A DNA stretch of 64,000 nucleotides from assembly GCA_973895155.1 (NCBI GenBank), contig OZ316896.1, positions 12,028,001-12,092,000 on the forward strand. Direction: 5' to 3'. The translations under genes and the position numbers were made by a program. Under the pieces are notes generated by a model. That model was not told the origin of the DNA. It did no database searches and saw nothing but the letters and a program-made list of their open reading frames with translations. This stretch comes from Marsupella aquatica (lineage: Eukaryota; Marchantiophyta). How positions within the stretch are numbered: position 1 is the first letter of the stretch; the number at the start of each line of letters is the position of its first letter. Below, one piece after another: positions 1 to 11,026 of this stretch.

Positions 1-35
1 TCTCGCGGATTAGATCTTCAAGGTACCATATCTAC

Positions 36-996
36 CTGGAATGAGAGTTTCACAACCCTCCAAGCCAAATCTCTTGGCCGCTGTCCATTTTTGCGCTAGA
101 AAGTTTTCAAAGTTGGTGCTCCACATGAGACGATCCAAAATTTTGGCCTTGCGATCAGCTGAGTACTTCTTTGGAGCGAGTGTCTCGATTCGTTCACGCA
201 GCCAATTGCACTTCTCTCGGTCTGCTATATGCATATATTCATAACCCGTCGTCCCACAATAAGCTTGCTCTAGCCTCTCTAGAATGACTCTCAAAGTTTG
301 CACAGGCCTATTCTCTGCAAGGAACCCAGACATCTGCCAAACCCCTAAGAAAATTTGCTTATCCAAGTCTTGCTCTGTGAAGTTATAGGCGGAGAGCTCA
401 AGCTCTGGAGGTTGTTTCCTGTTGTCCAATCCAAGAGGATCCAAGTTTGCTTTCATATGTCCATTCACTTGGTATGCCCGAACCAGTGACAATAACCGAA
501 TGGACTCTTGGATTGAGTGCTCTCTGGTTGAGAATACAGGCAATGATGTGCTCTCCAAAGATTGACCAGTGAAATTCTTAAAGAAGATTTTCCAAGACTC
601 ATCCACGCTGTTGGGATCTTGCTCCCACATTCTTTGAAGTTCCTCCAAATACACGCTACTTGTTCCATCCAAGAAATTGTCCTTCAAATGAGACAATGGC
701 TTGGCCTTAGGTTGAGGTGGAGACTGCAGCTTCTCCTTGACACTAGCCAATTTCCTTGCCCCGATGAGAACAAATGGCCAGTTGGGTGACAACAATTGCT
801 TCTCATAGCGCAGCACAATTTGACGGTACGTGGATACTGGTGAAACCCAAAAAGGCTGATGAGAAGAAGAGCCAGCCTTCCTCGAAACCTGTGATGGTGC
901 CACCCTTGACAAATTGCAAAAGCACTTTGAGCACAGCATGTCATTGGCAATGCGTGATGTCATCCGAAACGAGAGATGAAACTTGGTCAGAATCAT
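36..996 (-). CDS. OGDH: 2-oxoglutarate dehydrogenase E1 component, N-terminal exon (partial)
   Basis: E1 of the mitochondrial 2-oxoglutarate dehydrogenase complex decarboxylates 2-oxoglutarate with thiamine diphosphate in the TCA cycle. The reading frame matches the plant protein's N-terminal part: FLDGTSSVYLEELQR, DPNSVDESW, VRAYQVNGHMKA, LDPLGL, FLGVWQMSGFLAENRPVQTL, LEQAYCGTTGYEYMHI, CNWLRERIE, NFLAQKW and KRFGLEG.ETLIPG. The first ~90 residues are basic, rich in Ser and Arg and poor in acidic residues, as expected of a mitochondrial transit peptide. In-frame ATG codons lie at 996 and 963. The frame closes at 10, but a GTAGAT donor at 35 follows LIPG exactly where homology ends, so this reads as an exon end. 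The thiamine-binding core would lie off the left edge. One oddity is Cys where the family usually has Gly or Ala in GLEGGE. Identity is secure; start and expression are not. Confidence 0.88.
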
Positions 997-1798
997 TTCT
1001 TGGTAAACCCCTGGTCCCTTCCTAGACAACCCTTTCAATACTTGATGTTTCTCTTCCTGTACAGAAGTGTTTCAGCCCTCAAAACTTGAGACATGGCGCT
1101 CTTCTCTCCATTGATGCCAAGATAGTCATTATCGTGGCATATGCAACTCTCTCCGCGAGCTACCTTGCAAACCTTGCATCCTTCTAGCAATGGTTGTTGA
1201 CCATGGGCTGTGACTTGTTCTGATTTCAAGCTCGACGTCAAACGGGAGACTAGGTAGTTGCATCTGTCATGCGTTCGCTCCAAAAACTCCATGAACTTGT
1301 CATCCAATTGCCTGCGCAAATGTTGGCGAGAAATTGATTTCCAATCCATCGCTTTCCAATCCATTGATTTCACACGACAATGTCGAGATTGTTCACACTC
1401 TTAAGAATTGGTGGCTACATACGTTTCCTGGTCTTGACTTTGATAATAATTATTGCCCATCTACTAAACACATTTGTGGGAATCTGACAACCTCCCTCAC
1501 CTTCGGCTCACATTTTCTTTTGGGCGAAGGTCTTCTTTGCTCCGATGCGATGATTAACGTTCAAACATGAATCTTGGGCTAGTAAAATGATGTGATTGTT
1601 CTCAAGAGCCGATGATTGGACTACAATGTTTGACAAGATCTCCCGTTGGACCACTAAAACCATCATCGATCATTATGAAGTATAAGTTTTAGTTGAAACA
1701 ACAACCTTCCTTTGTATTCATTTTTTTTCCGTGCGATAAGGTGTTTGGATCATACTGGTCTATAAATCACTGTGTCAAGAGGAAAAACGAAACTTCGA

Positions 1799-1830
1799 AC
1801 TTTGGCATCTTGGAGACAAGATGCCAAAGT
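1799..1830. repeat. Perfect 14-bp-stem hairpin
   Basis: Two perfectly complementary 14-base arms (1799-1812 and 1817-1830) flank the loop GAGA. The arm core is TTTGGCATCTTG and its complement. It lies in the spacer upstream of the OGDH exon with no convincing gene on either strand. It could be a foldback remnant or a transcribed stem-loop; the stem is short for a miRNA precursor. Confidence 0.7.
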
Positions 1831-2275
1831 GGGGAGACCCAATGGAATGGAGAAACAATGGAAAAACCCTGAATACCAAAGAGCCAAATTAGTTGGTGTA
1901 CCTCCCACTAGTGTTACTTTCATACTTGTAAGGATAGCACACATGTTTTTCTCTATTGGTTATTTTCACCGCAAAGCTAGTGTTTACATCAAAATGCTAT
2001 TAACATTCAAAATTATTTGGAGGTTTGTCAAGCACCCTGGAATATTTTGTCAATCACGTCCCAAATTTTAATATTTAAGCCAGGAGAGCACTAGAGGAGT
2101 AACTTTTGTTGGCCATTTTTTAATTGGCTAAATTGTTCCAGAATAGTCCCTTTTCCAACTCCTGGCTAAATGACACAAAGAATATCTAGGGAACAAATAT
2201 TTAGCAAAACTTGCAAGATCTTTGAAGATTTAGTGACTATCCTTCAGATAAGGAAAGATCTAAGGCTATCCCTAA

Positions 2276-2504
2276 TGTGTATGAGATAGAATGTTCCTTG
2301 AAGATTCTTGCCAATCTCTACCAACACTTGTTTTTGAGAGATGCACGTAGTGGTGAATGAATTTTTTGGTTGTGGCTTCAAACATGAAATATGACTTCAA
2401 TCTAACAAGACTACTATGCCTTACACTCGATTTGAATATTCCGTATGTGAGATGGAATGTTCCTTGAACGTTCTCTCCATACCCTACCAACACTAGCTTT
2501 TGAA
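2276..2504 (+). repeat. Pair of ~60-bp diverged direct repeats
   Basis: 2276-2337 and 2442-2504 share the order ATGAGAT.GAATGTTCCTTGAA, then CC.TACCAACACT, then TTTTGA with scattered substitutions. They lie about 166 bp apart. This looks like an old local duplication in intergenic DNA. Confidence 0.6.
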
Positions 2505-2699
2505 CTCAAATAGAAGCACGGGACTTTGTGTTCGAGGAAGACAGTGGCACAAAGTATTTTTGTTGAGTAAGATCATTTACACTGACAGACACTGGCCAGG
2601 ACAGTCCAAATAACCATGACCGAATCCCAAGCAGCATATTTTTTAAGGGTTTTCTGTTTTTAGCCAGTGTGGCCAATGTCAGCCGGTCTAATGGAGTAG

Positions 2700-2912
2700 A
2701 TGCTAGGAATATTCTTTGTCAATTTTCCTAAATTATTACCTGACCATCAGATATCTCTAGATTCGCGGATGACCATTAGATTCTGGCGAATGGGGACCAT
2801 GATTTGGTGGGAAAGTGGCGACTGGCATACAAAGACTCTAGGGAATGTTAGCCAAAAGTGGCAAACACTTTTGGGGGAGGTGGAATCTGGCAAATTTTTG
2901 CACCTAAAAAAT
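2700..2912 (+). repeat. Diverged dispersed repeat, copy 1 (family R2)
   Basis: This stretch resembles 39040-39215 in the same orientation. Shared blocks include AGATTCTGGC.AATGGGG, GCCAAAAGTGGC and GAGGT.GAATTT. The two copies are 36 kb apart and differ at many positions, so this is probably an old interspersed element. No terminal structure was seen. Confidence 0.45.
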
Positions 2913-5560
2913 ATGCTGATCCCAAGCCATCTTTCATATGGTGGGCTGAGACAAGGTTTGCCAGGAAGGTTATACTTTTGCTGGAGCTTCAACATTTTCA
3001 CAAGTAGACACACAGGGCTGCTGCTCCAAAGCCTTAGAAAGCCAGCACAATGAAAGTTGTTCTCAATAAAAGTAATTTGAGCTAATAGCTATGGGTGAGC
3101 GAAGCCAAAGCACACATCCAAAAAATTCCAAAGTAAACTCGCTTTCCGTGCGACCTAGAAAGCAGTGAAGTTTGTCTAAGACAAGAAGATGTAGGTACTA
3201 TATCTTTTCGTACTTAGTGTAGGCATTCATTTTCTTGTATTATATACTCCTACACTCACCGTCTGGTGTTAATACTATATTTTCCCTATCACTTCCCATA
3301 CCACATCAAGGGATTTCTAGAACCACTTTGGAATCAACTTTGATTTCTACTTCAGTTTCTTCAGCTTTGAAACACGGTTCTCGTGCATGCTCTCGGGCAT
3401 CCAATGTATGATGGGGAAAGTCAGTATGGCCGCTGACTCGGGATAGTGCTTCGATTTCCGTGGCTTTAAAGACTCATTTTCACTCGACTGAAAGTCAACT
3501 GCAAGCCGGTACCAGACTTGCAGTCGAGCAATGTACCCAGACTTTTTGCAACACAATTAGAACTCAACTAGCATATAAGCTCGCAGCTCAACCAAGAGCT
3601 CTTGGTTTGCAATCTTTTGAAAAAGATATGAGCAGAAAGGGATGGGCATGACAGAGGTCATTCTATCTGTAGGTAACTACATGGACGCCCAGTGCCTAAG
3701 AAAAGAACAGCAAACGAATGCCTCACAACGCATCATCTTCAGCCGCAATATTGGCAAAAATCAAGACCCGGCATGAAGTATCAGATAGAGGTTCAAACTG
3801 GCGCACCTTTGAGGAAAATGGTTGCTAAATATTAATGCCATCAATGGTATAGAACAAGCTGTTCGAGGTCAACACCTCAGGTCGACCAATGTCCTTAAAT
3901 GCAGGCTTAGGTCCCAGGCCCCTTACAGCTTTGCTATTGCCCTAGACAAATGCTAGACTCTGGGAGCGGGCCACTGGGGGCTGTGCCACCATGGCTCAGA
4001 GGCGGGGATATTTCCCGCAGCAGGTCGCCAAGGGATAAACCTTGAACGAACCCCTGGGCAAGGAAACTGACTCTCAGCAAAATGCACGAAGCTACAGACG
4101 CAGAAAAGCCTTGTATTGGGATTTCATCCACATTGCAATTTAAATAATTGTATTTGGTTTTACATCAGATCTCATCCAGCAGGCGGTTGAAAGAATCTGA
4201 TAAGAGTATTCAGCAGATGAACAAGAGACACCACGGATTGCCTCTTGTTAGAAGTTGATCGTCCTGAGCTTCTCCGAACTGCCTCGTTGGGTATCTCTCA
4301 TGTGCAATTCCGCTGGAGCCTTGGTCACAGAACTCGAGCTGACACCTGTAACTCAGAACCCCGTCCCTTCCAAGAACCGATGGTACTGCCATCTCCCCAT
4401 CCATCTTCCTGACTGCCAGCGGACGAGTTCTTGTCGGGAGTCTTCCTTCCATATTGCAGACGGGTATCACGCGTAGATGGTTACCACACATGGATAGTCA
4501 TCTCCAAACCATCATTGTCACCACCCACAGGATAACCGATAACGGGTGTACACATCAACAGGCAGGTAAGACTTCCGGGGTACAAAGGGGGTCCTGGGAG
4601 AGGTGTGCCACCTCTCGCCTCCTTGAAACCCTGTCGTTCTTCGTCAATATGCTTCACGATTTCAAACTTTTCAAAATGGTCACTCTTGCACTTAACCCAC
4701 TTTGTGCGAACGTAGGGGTCCTCGGCGCTACTCAAATGTTTCATATGATGTCCATCACCAGAGTACAAAACAAGGAAGCAAGTTTGAAGATAGAAATGCG
4801 AGAACGGGTTACACAACATTATGCCCAGGTGAGTTATCTCCAGGTCCCCATTCGACACATCCAGGTGCCTCAAAAGTTTCCCCTTCGCCATGCCTTCTGC
4901 TGAAGCGTGAGTAAGTACCTTAATATGAAAGCCTGGAAACCGAGCCACTTCAGAGAGAATCTGTTGTATGCCAACAAGTGCGCTGACAAATGAAAAATGA
5001 ATTCACAACCAAATCATCCATGAATGCAACTGCATATCTCACGTGTCCATATTGTGGTACAATAAACACAGAGCACGGCGTCCACGGAAGTTGCAGTTCG
5101 AGTGTCAAGCACTCACTCTAATATTGGTACGATTTTTTGATTGTCAGAGCCTCTCAGCTGACAAACCATTATCAATTCAAGGATCTTCTAAAGTGAGCGC
5201 TACCCCATCAAGAATCTCTAGAGATACCCACTGAACCAGAACATGGGTAGACCTGAACCACTTTCCGTGTAGTGACCGTTGTTATGGAGGCCCTTTTCCT
5301 AACTATGACTAAAACTAAACCACTTGCTATTGATAGGCAGAGGAAGCCTTCAATCTAGATCTTCAGAAAGAGAGATTTCCCTGACCCTACCTACCTTTGG
5401 CAGAGAGGAAACGTCACGCTTGGCCCAAAAGAAAGACAGTGTAACACCAACAGTGTCACACTCCTGTGCAGCACAGTCGTGGAAACGCGAGAAGGGTGGG
5501 CCGGCGAACACTGTGACACAGTGTACATCATCAAAGTAAAAAGACCGCTTACCAGTCTGG
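2913..5560. other. Intergenic DNA without a recognised gene
   Basis: No recognised protein or RNA gene. It holds an 18-bp perfect palindrome (3590-3607, centre GAGCTC) and a nearby 8-bp inverted repeat (ACTGCAAG/CTTGCAGT) around 3500-3530. A 155-codon minus-strand open frame at 4481-4948 looks partly coding but was not recognised (see findings). Confidence 0.5.
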
Positions 5561-6433
5561 TCAACTACGTTCTCTCCTAGATCTATGCTTGCTGCCGTTT
5601 CTTCCACTTCCTCGTCTTGGAGGACTCTCTCTTCTACTGTGCGACGGCTTCCGGCGTTTGCTCCTCTTGCGGTCGCCACTAGACTCTGAGTCGGACTCAG
5701 TTTCAGAATCGGACCCGGTGTCAGACTCAGTTGCAGATTCTGACCTGGTCTCCGAGTCCGATTCGGTTTCAGAACCCGATGAAGCAGACGACGACGCCGA
5801 GGAGGCACTAGAACGAGAACCTTTAGAGCTACTACTACTCGCCTCGCTTGCTGTGGAGGAGGACAGATCACTCTCTTCGCTTCCTCCGCTATCAACGTCA
5901 CTGCTCTCACTCGAAGACCGCCTTCTTTTGCGATTCTTTGACACTGATTTCCTCGACGGTTCCTCCTTGGGGACCTCCTGATCGTTGGCAACTTGATTTG
6001 CTGGTGAAGTTTCTTCTAGCGAATCCATAAGCTTGGGTCTTAATTTTGGATTCAACAGCTGCTGAGTACGAGACGGGCGAGATATGTAGACTCTGTCGTT
6101 TTTGCACTCGAAGGTCCAGTGCCCTAACTGGAAGCACTTTTGACACTGCTTCGAGAGGTCTGCCCCACCTGGCGATCGCGGGTCCTTCCTAACTCCCAAT
6201 TGCACCGCTTTTTCTGTGCTCATAAGGTACATCTGACGCTTCGCCTCCTTCCTCTCCTGCCATCTGCTCGGGCCCTCTTCTTTCTGCCCATACGCATTCA
6301 CATTCCTCGCCGCCGCAGCGGCTGCCCGCTCCGCTTGCGCTCTACTTAAACCTTTCGCTGCATTCAGCGCAGCTGCCTTGATTCGGTCAGCTGCAGCCGC
6401 CGCAGCATCTGCATTCTCCTTCTTCGTCGACAT
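5561..6433 (-). CDS. ZCCHC10: ZCCHC10-like zinc-knuckle, Ser/Arg-rich nuclear protein
   Basis: A single intronless frame of 290 residues from ATG at 6433. The order is an Ala-rich N-terminal helix (residues ~8-48), a conserved block with [20 protein letters not shown], and one CCHC zinc knuckle near residue 96 (C-x2-C-x4-H-x4-[15 protein letters not shown]). [13 protein letters not shown] follows, then a long Ser/Glu/Asp tract and an Arg/Ser-rich basic tail with likely nuclear-localisation character. This is the architecture of zinc finger CCHC domain-containing protein 10, a small eukaryotic family of poorly known function; the knuckle and RS-like tail suggest RNA binding. Length fits a plant member with an extended tail. 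The upstream flank (6440-7240) is occupied by a degenerate tandem repeat, so the promoter may have been rebuilt from repeat DNA. Confidence 0.9.
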   Translation of the reverse strand: MSTKKENADAAAAAADRIKAAALNAAKGLSRAQAERAAAAAARNVNAYGQKEEGPSRWQERKEAKRQMYLMSTEKAVQLGVRKDPRSPGGADLSKQCQKCFQLGHWTFECKNDRVYISRPSRTQQLLNPKLRPKLMDSLEETSPANQVANDQEVPKEEPSRKSVSKNRKRRRSSSESSDVDSGGSEESDLSSSTASEASSSSSKGSRSSASSASSSASSGSETESDSETRSESATESDTGSDSETESDSESSGDRKRSKRRKPSHSRRESPPRRGSGRNGSKHRSRRERS

Positions 6434-6669
6434 ACTTGAAACCTGCAGCCCTAGCTAGAACCTCCAACTGGGCAACACGACCTCTCTCTTTCTCTCTCCA
6501 GTCTCGTTCTCACCATGAAATCAACGCCACGAACATCAATTCGATCAGCCCGTCACTACTTCTTTCTCTCGTAGCCCAAGCCTGTCATCGCAATCGTAGT
6601 CGCCCCGACAAAAGACCTTCCGAGCATGCGTCAACGCTCCCACAGAACTCCCGTAGCGGAGGATACCCT

Positions 6670-7240
6670 AAAACGAAAATAAAGTCGTGCTTCCTTTGAC
6701 AAGAGCGCGTGCTCACCGAGATACCCGACAACGAAGTAAAGTCGTGCTTGCTTCCTTCGACAATAAATCTTGCCGACCGAGATACCCGAAAAACGAACCA
6801 AAGTCGTGCTTGCTTCCTTGGACAATACGCCTCGCCGACCGAGAGCCCGAAAACCAAACGAAACGAAGTCGTGGATCTTTCGACACAAGAGCTTGCTCAG
6901 TGAGGTCCGAACCCGCAAACGAAACACAAACTCCTGCTCTCTTCCTGCGACAAGAGAGCCTGTTCAGCCGGGTCAGTACCCTAGAACGAAAATCAAAGCC
7001 GTGCTCGCTTCCTTCGATGAGACAGCTCGCCTAGGACGACACAGCATCCGAAAACGAACCGAAGTCTTGGTTCAATACTTCAATGGTTCCGCACGAGAGC
7101 TCGCTCACCCACACGCGACACAGAAATCGAAAAAGCAACGAAACGAAGTATCGCGACACAGTACTCGAACCGAAAACGAAACGAAGTGTCGCGACACAGT
7201 ACTCGAAAACGAAACGAAACGAAACGAAGTCGAGCTTCCT
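6670..7240 (+). repeat. Degenerate 60-67-bp tandem repeat upstream of ZCCHC10-like gene
   Basis: About seven diverged units with the anchor GTCGTGCTTGCTTCCTTCGA, preceded by CGAAAACGAA and followed by a GAGC/GCTCG segment. Anchors begin near 6683, 6741, 6803, 6868, 6931, 6998 and 7063. From 7130 it passes into shorter CGAAACGAAGT.TCGCGACACAGTACT units. A GGAGA microsatellite follows at about 7298-7326. Open frames here on both strands are by-products of the repeat. Confidence 0.7.
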
Positions 7241-7457
7241 CGGGCAACACAGCATGAGAAGCAAAACCCACATGAGCTAAGAAGCTCGTGCAGAGGACGG
7301 GAGGAGAGGAGAGGAGAGGAGAGGAAATTGAGGAGCAGAGGAGCAGAGCGAGGCAGCGAGCCGTCGAGGAACAACGAGACACAGCAAGCGTGAAAACTAC
7401 GCTTCAGTACAGACGACAGAAGCAAGGCTGCACTTACAAGGGTATCGCACTACATCG

Positions 7458-8350
7458 TAAGTGCAATCCTATGCACTTATCTGGGATTGGAATGCATTGT
7501 AAGTGCAATCCTATGCAGTTATCTGGGATTGGACTGCATCGTAAGTGCAATACTATGTAGTTACATGGGGATTGGAATGCATCGTAAGTGCAAGCCTATG
7601 CGCTTTATCTGGATTGGAATGCATCTTAAGTGCAATCCTATGCACTTATCTGGGATTGGAATGCATTGTAAGTGCAATCCTATGCAGTTATCTGGGATTG
7701 GACTGCATCGTAAGTGCAATACTATGTAGTTACATGGGGATTGGACTGCATCGTAAGTGCAAGCCTATGCACTTTATCTGGATTGGAATGCATCTTAAGT
7801 GCAATCCTATGTAGTTACATGGGGATTGGAATGCATCGTAAGTGCAAGCCTATGCACTTACCTGGGATTGGACTGCATCATAAGTGCAATCCTATGCAGT
7901 TACATGGGGATTGGAATGCATTGTAAGTGCAATCCTATGCAGTTATCTGGGATTGGACTGCATCTTAAGTGCAATACTATGTAGTTACATGGGGATTGGA
8001 ATGCATCGTAAGTGCAAGCCTATGCACTTACCTGGGATTGGACTGCATCATAAGTGCAATCCTATGCAGTTACATGGGGATTGGAATGCATTGTAAGTGC
8101 AATCCTATGCACTTACCTGGGATTGGACTGCATCATAAGTGCAATCCTATGCAGTTACATGGAGATTGGGATGCATCGTAAGTGCAATCTTACGCACTTA
8201 CTTGGGTATTGCACTACATCATAAGTGCAATGTTATGCACTTAATGGGGATTGCAAAATATCGTAAGTGCAATTATATGCACTTACACAACATCCAAGCT
8301 GCACTTACATAAGTATTGCACTACACCATAAGTGCAACCTTATGCACTTG
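7458..8350 (+). repeat. 42/43-bp satellite array with internal hairpin in each unit
   Basis: About twenty head-to-tail units begin TAAGTGCAA at 7458, 7500, 7542, 7585, 7627, 7669, 7711, 7754, 7796, 7839, 7881, 7924, 7966, 8009, 8051, 8094, 8136, 8179, 8222 and 8264, then decay by 8350-8530. Spacing is 42 or 43 bases. In the central part these alternate, giving an 85-bp higher-order unit. Many units hold TAAGTGCA and TGCACTTA separated by six bases, an 8-bp stem; others read TGCAGTTA or TGTAGTTA. ATTGGA(A/C)TGCAT is a second fixed element. Confidence 0.92.
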
Positions 8351-8879
8351 ACTGGGGATTGCACTGCATTGTACAATCCTATGCACTTACTGAACAGTCT
8401 CAAGCTGCAGTTACAGCAAAGGGAGCAGGTGAGCAACTGCAAGTGTGAAGTTGCACTTACGTGGGTATTGCACTACATTCTAAGTTTGCTATTGTGCACT
8501 TGAATGGGAATGCATCACAATCCTGTGCACTTATAGAGCAAGTATGAAGCCTACCGATTTAATTCTATTTTTTAGATAGAGGATGATGGTGCTCCGGATT
8601 AAGCCAGGGGCCTCCTCCACAGCAAGACCAGCACGGCACAGAGAAAATCAACCCAAAGGGACCAGAGTTACTTACCCTAACATTGGATTCACCCAAAGGT
8701 CCCCAAGATTGACCTAATAGTATCTGGGTATTTTGGTGTGAAAACTACTTTCGAGAGTAATATTTTTAAACATTTTGATGTAAAATAGTGATAGAACATT
8801 ATATAGATTGTTTTTAGATTAAAATTGGAAATCTATTATAGATAAGTTATTTATGGCATAACCTAGGGTATGCTTTGTA

Positions 8880-8985
8880 CAGTAACCACTGCATAAGTGC
8901 AACTCCTAGGACAACAATCTGAAGCTGCACTTGTATGGGGATTATAGACATCGTAAGTTCAATCCTGTGCACTTTGCACTTATCC
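8880..8985 (+). repeat. Isolated remnants of the 42-bp satellite
   Basis: Pieces such as CTGCATAAGTGCAACTCCTA, TGCACTTGTATGGGGATTA and CATCGTAAGTTCAATCCTGT match satellite units, but lie some 500 bp beyond the main array in AT-rich DNA. They suggest the array was once longer or that units have moved. 8531-8879 shows nothing else recognisable. Confidence 0.6.
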
Positions 8986-9086
8986 TTACAATTGCGAGTA
9001 CACCTAAACCCCAATTTAAGGAAAACCAAACTTTGGAAATTCCAAAAATCACTAAATATTATTATTTTAATAAAAAGGGGGCGACA

Positions 9087-9106
9087 TGACGCGTGGCTGC
9101 GCGTGA
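9087..9106. repeat. CG-rich inverted repeat motif, leftmost copy
   Basis: TGACGCG and CGCGTGA arms flank a short centre. This is the left-most full member of a motif family (core ACGCGAC..GTCGCGT) that recurs up to 21.5 kb. A half-site, CTCACGCGAA, follows at 9171-9180. The surroundings are strongly AT-rich. Confidence 0.6.
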
Positions 9107-9274
9107 AACCCTGAAAATGACTGCAACGTCACATTTTAACTAATCCAACTTGACGGGACCAAGAGACATGCTCACGCGAATAATAATAATAGAGAAATAA
9201 ATCTTTGAGATCCTTTATATATGATAACCAGTATATAAGGAGTTTACAAATGGTTTCTAGAACAACAATACAAA

Positions 9275-10105
9275 TTAATCTGATCTCATGCCGACTATTA
9301 TTTTGGAAGCGTCCAAAATTGGGCGTCTATTAAATTGCTCTACTAGATATCTATCTCCATGCCTCTGAATCACAGAGTCTTCCCATAGAGTATGATTATA
9401 ATCATAATCTCTAAAAATAGATTTAACTGACCAATCAGGATAATCTCTTCCATTGGCAATGACAAGCGGTTCACAAGAGTTTGCTAGCTTGCTAAGATAC
9501 GGAATCAGCAAGTTAATCAGGAAACTGTCGTCGACCAACCCAAAATATTTGGGCGGAAATAGTGATCCAACAACAAGATCCAACAATGATCCAACAACAA
9601 GATCCAACAACAAGATCTTGTTGTTGATCCAACAACAAGATGATCCAACAACAAGATCCAACAATGATCCAACAACAAGATCTAAACAAGCATGAAAGGC
9701 ATCAGATTTGATAAGCATTATATTTTTCTGCAGATACGCCTTCATATAAATTCCAACCTTCTCAAAACACTTCAAAAATATCCGCTTATTTGATGTCACC
9801 CCATCGCATAAATAACAATGAGACTGATCCCAAATATACTTAAATGAGGCCATTTTCATCGCAGTAAAAATAGATGCTAAAATTTGATCTGAAAGGTTCT
9901 TCCCAAGAGAGGACCAGATCCCTACATCAAAATTCTCAAAATAGAATCTCAAGAATTCGTGAAGATGAGGCCTTGGAAAAACATATATATTCCCAATCCG
10001 AATTCCAATTGAGACCGCCATCAGTCGGGAATGCGGTGCAGTGTAACAGAGTAGATGCTCCACGTCTAAAACTATGAGCCCATTTTCTCTGCTGCAATGA
10101 ATCTC
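9275..10105 (-). pseudogene. FCP1/NIF-like HAD-fold module, copy 3 (with repeat insertion)
   Basis: After an acceptor at 10106 (TTTCTCTACAG) the frame reads NGLIVLDVEHLLCYT, then GIRIGNIYVFPRPHLHEFLR and FDVGIWSS. This is the pattern of plant FCP1-homology (NLI-interacting factor-like) phosphatase domains. The catalytic DxDxT motif is degenerate: DVEHL lacks the second Asp. It ends EQFNRRPILDASK before a stop at 9275. About 40 residues of LLDLVVGS-type repeat interrupt the segment that in copy 2 aligns as TCQTAVCGLLFTKS. The frame is open, but the missing catalytic Asp and repeat invasion argue against phosphatase activity. A CG-rich hairpin lies in the presumed intron just upstream. Confidence 0.55.
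9564..9685. repeat. GATCCAACAACAA minisatellite inside FCP1-like copy 3
   Basis: GATCCAACAACAA and GATCCAACAAT units repeat through the coding frame, giving LLDLVVGS units on the minus strand. The centre (9605-9626) is a 22-bp perfect palindrome around AGATCT where the repeat inverts. The insertion keeps the frame open. Confidence 0.85.
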
Positions 10106-10148
10106 CTGTAGAGAAACACAAGAAGATGCATGAGCCCGTATGGATGTA

Positions 10149-10170
10149 GTCACGCGAATGGTCGCGTCAC
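10149..10170. repeat. CG-rich inverted repeat motif copy
   Basis: TCACGCGA and TCGCGTCA flank ATGG, one mismatch from a perfect dyad. It lies in the presumed intron or spacer between FCP1-like copies 2 and 3. Confidence 0.75.
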
Positions 10171-10191
10171 ATATTACAGAGACAACATCCT

Positions 10192-10899
10192 CTACACTCT
10201 GGCCATTGATAAGTGACGTCTGTTGAAGTGCTTGATAAGAACTTGATCCGCATGTCTCTGCACGTACAGATGCTCCCATATATCCTCGTTCAGATCCCAA
10301 TCTTGATGTAGATTTCTAATCGACCAGATGGGATAATCAAACTTGTTAGCGAACGCAAGACAAAGCCCTGAATTTGATAGCTTTCGTAAATATGGAATGA
10401 GGTCATCCCTCAAAAAGACATCATCCAACGATCCTTGAAACGACTTAGTGAACAATAATCCGCATACAGCTGTCTGGCATGTATGGGAAGGATAGGCATC
10501 AATCTGGATTATATTCTCTGGTCGATAATCTTGAAACATATCACGTAGTCTCTCGATAGATTTGAAGACAACAGTCTTATAATTTTTCTTCACATAACCA
10601 AGATTCCAGCAATGATCCCGCGTGAACACATATATCAGCTGCGACAGGTCGGTGCTTGACAACACTTCTGAAAGTATCTGATAAACCAATTTATCGTCGA
10701 GAATAGACCAGACCATCACATCAAAATGATCATAACATAATTTTATAAGATCATGAAGATGCAGCCTCAGAACGACACATAGAGATCCGATACGAATTCC
10801 GGGTGTCGACTTGAGCTGAGGAGTATATTTTGAAATAGAGCACATGAAGTTTTCCAGTCCTAAAACTAGAAGTTGACGCGACCTGCTCCACTTAGACAC
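10192..10899 (-). pseudogene. FCP1/NIF-like HAD-fold module, copy 2
   Basis: The exon-like frame starts after an acceptor (TTTATTTACAG) at 10900. It reads RQLLVLGLENFM, GIRIGSLCVVLRLHLHDLIK, FDVMVWSI, SLDDVFLRDDLIPYL and a C-terminal HFNRRH block, parallel to copy 3. The catalytic Asp position is lost (GLENF where active enzymes have DLDxT), so it cannot work as a classical acyl-phosphate phosphatase. It has no convincing ATG and no in-frame junction to the neighbouring modules. It is part of a co-oriented tandem set of three and may be an exon of a larger gene, or a decayed paralogue. Confidence 0.5.
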
Positions 10900-10944
10900 C
10901 TGTAAATAAACAATTCAATTCTCATATTATGCAATTGCAAACAA

Positions 10945-10966
10945 CCACGCGACCGGGCGCGTCACT
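10945..10966. repeat. CG-rich inverted repeat motif copy
   Basis: CACGCGACC and GGCGCGTCA arms lie in the spacer between FCP1-like copies 1 and 2, in AT-rich DNA. Confidence 0.7.
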
Positions 10967-11026
10967 CCCAAAATATAAAGTTCAATTTCAATCAATTTAT
11001 AAATAATAATTGATAATAAAAAACGT

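Noticed and set aside
10-35. Premature stop making OGDH a pseudogene
   Set aside because: Homology ends exactly at a GTAGAT donor, so the stop lies in the intron.
1035-1364. 110-codon minus frame with C-x2-C-x6-C-x-C
   Set aside because: No recognised family, it overlaps the OGDH leader region, and nothing supports splicing to it.
7487-8181. Overlapping plus-strand open frames resembling a repetitive membrane protein
   Set aside because: They recur every 85 bp in shifting frames because the satellite has no stop in those frames; there is no start context or domain.
7458-8350. CRISPR-like array
   Set aside because: Units are contiguous tandem monomers with no unique spacers, in a plant nuclear context without cas genes.
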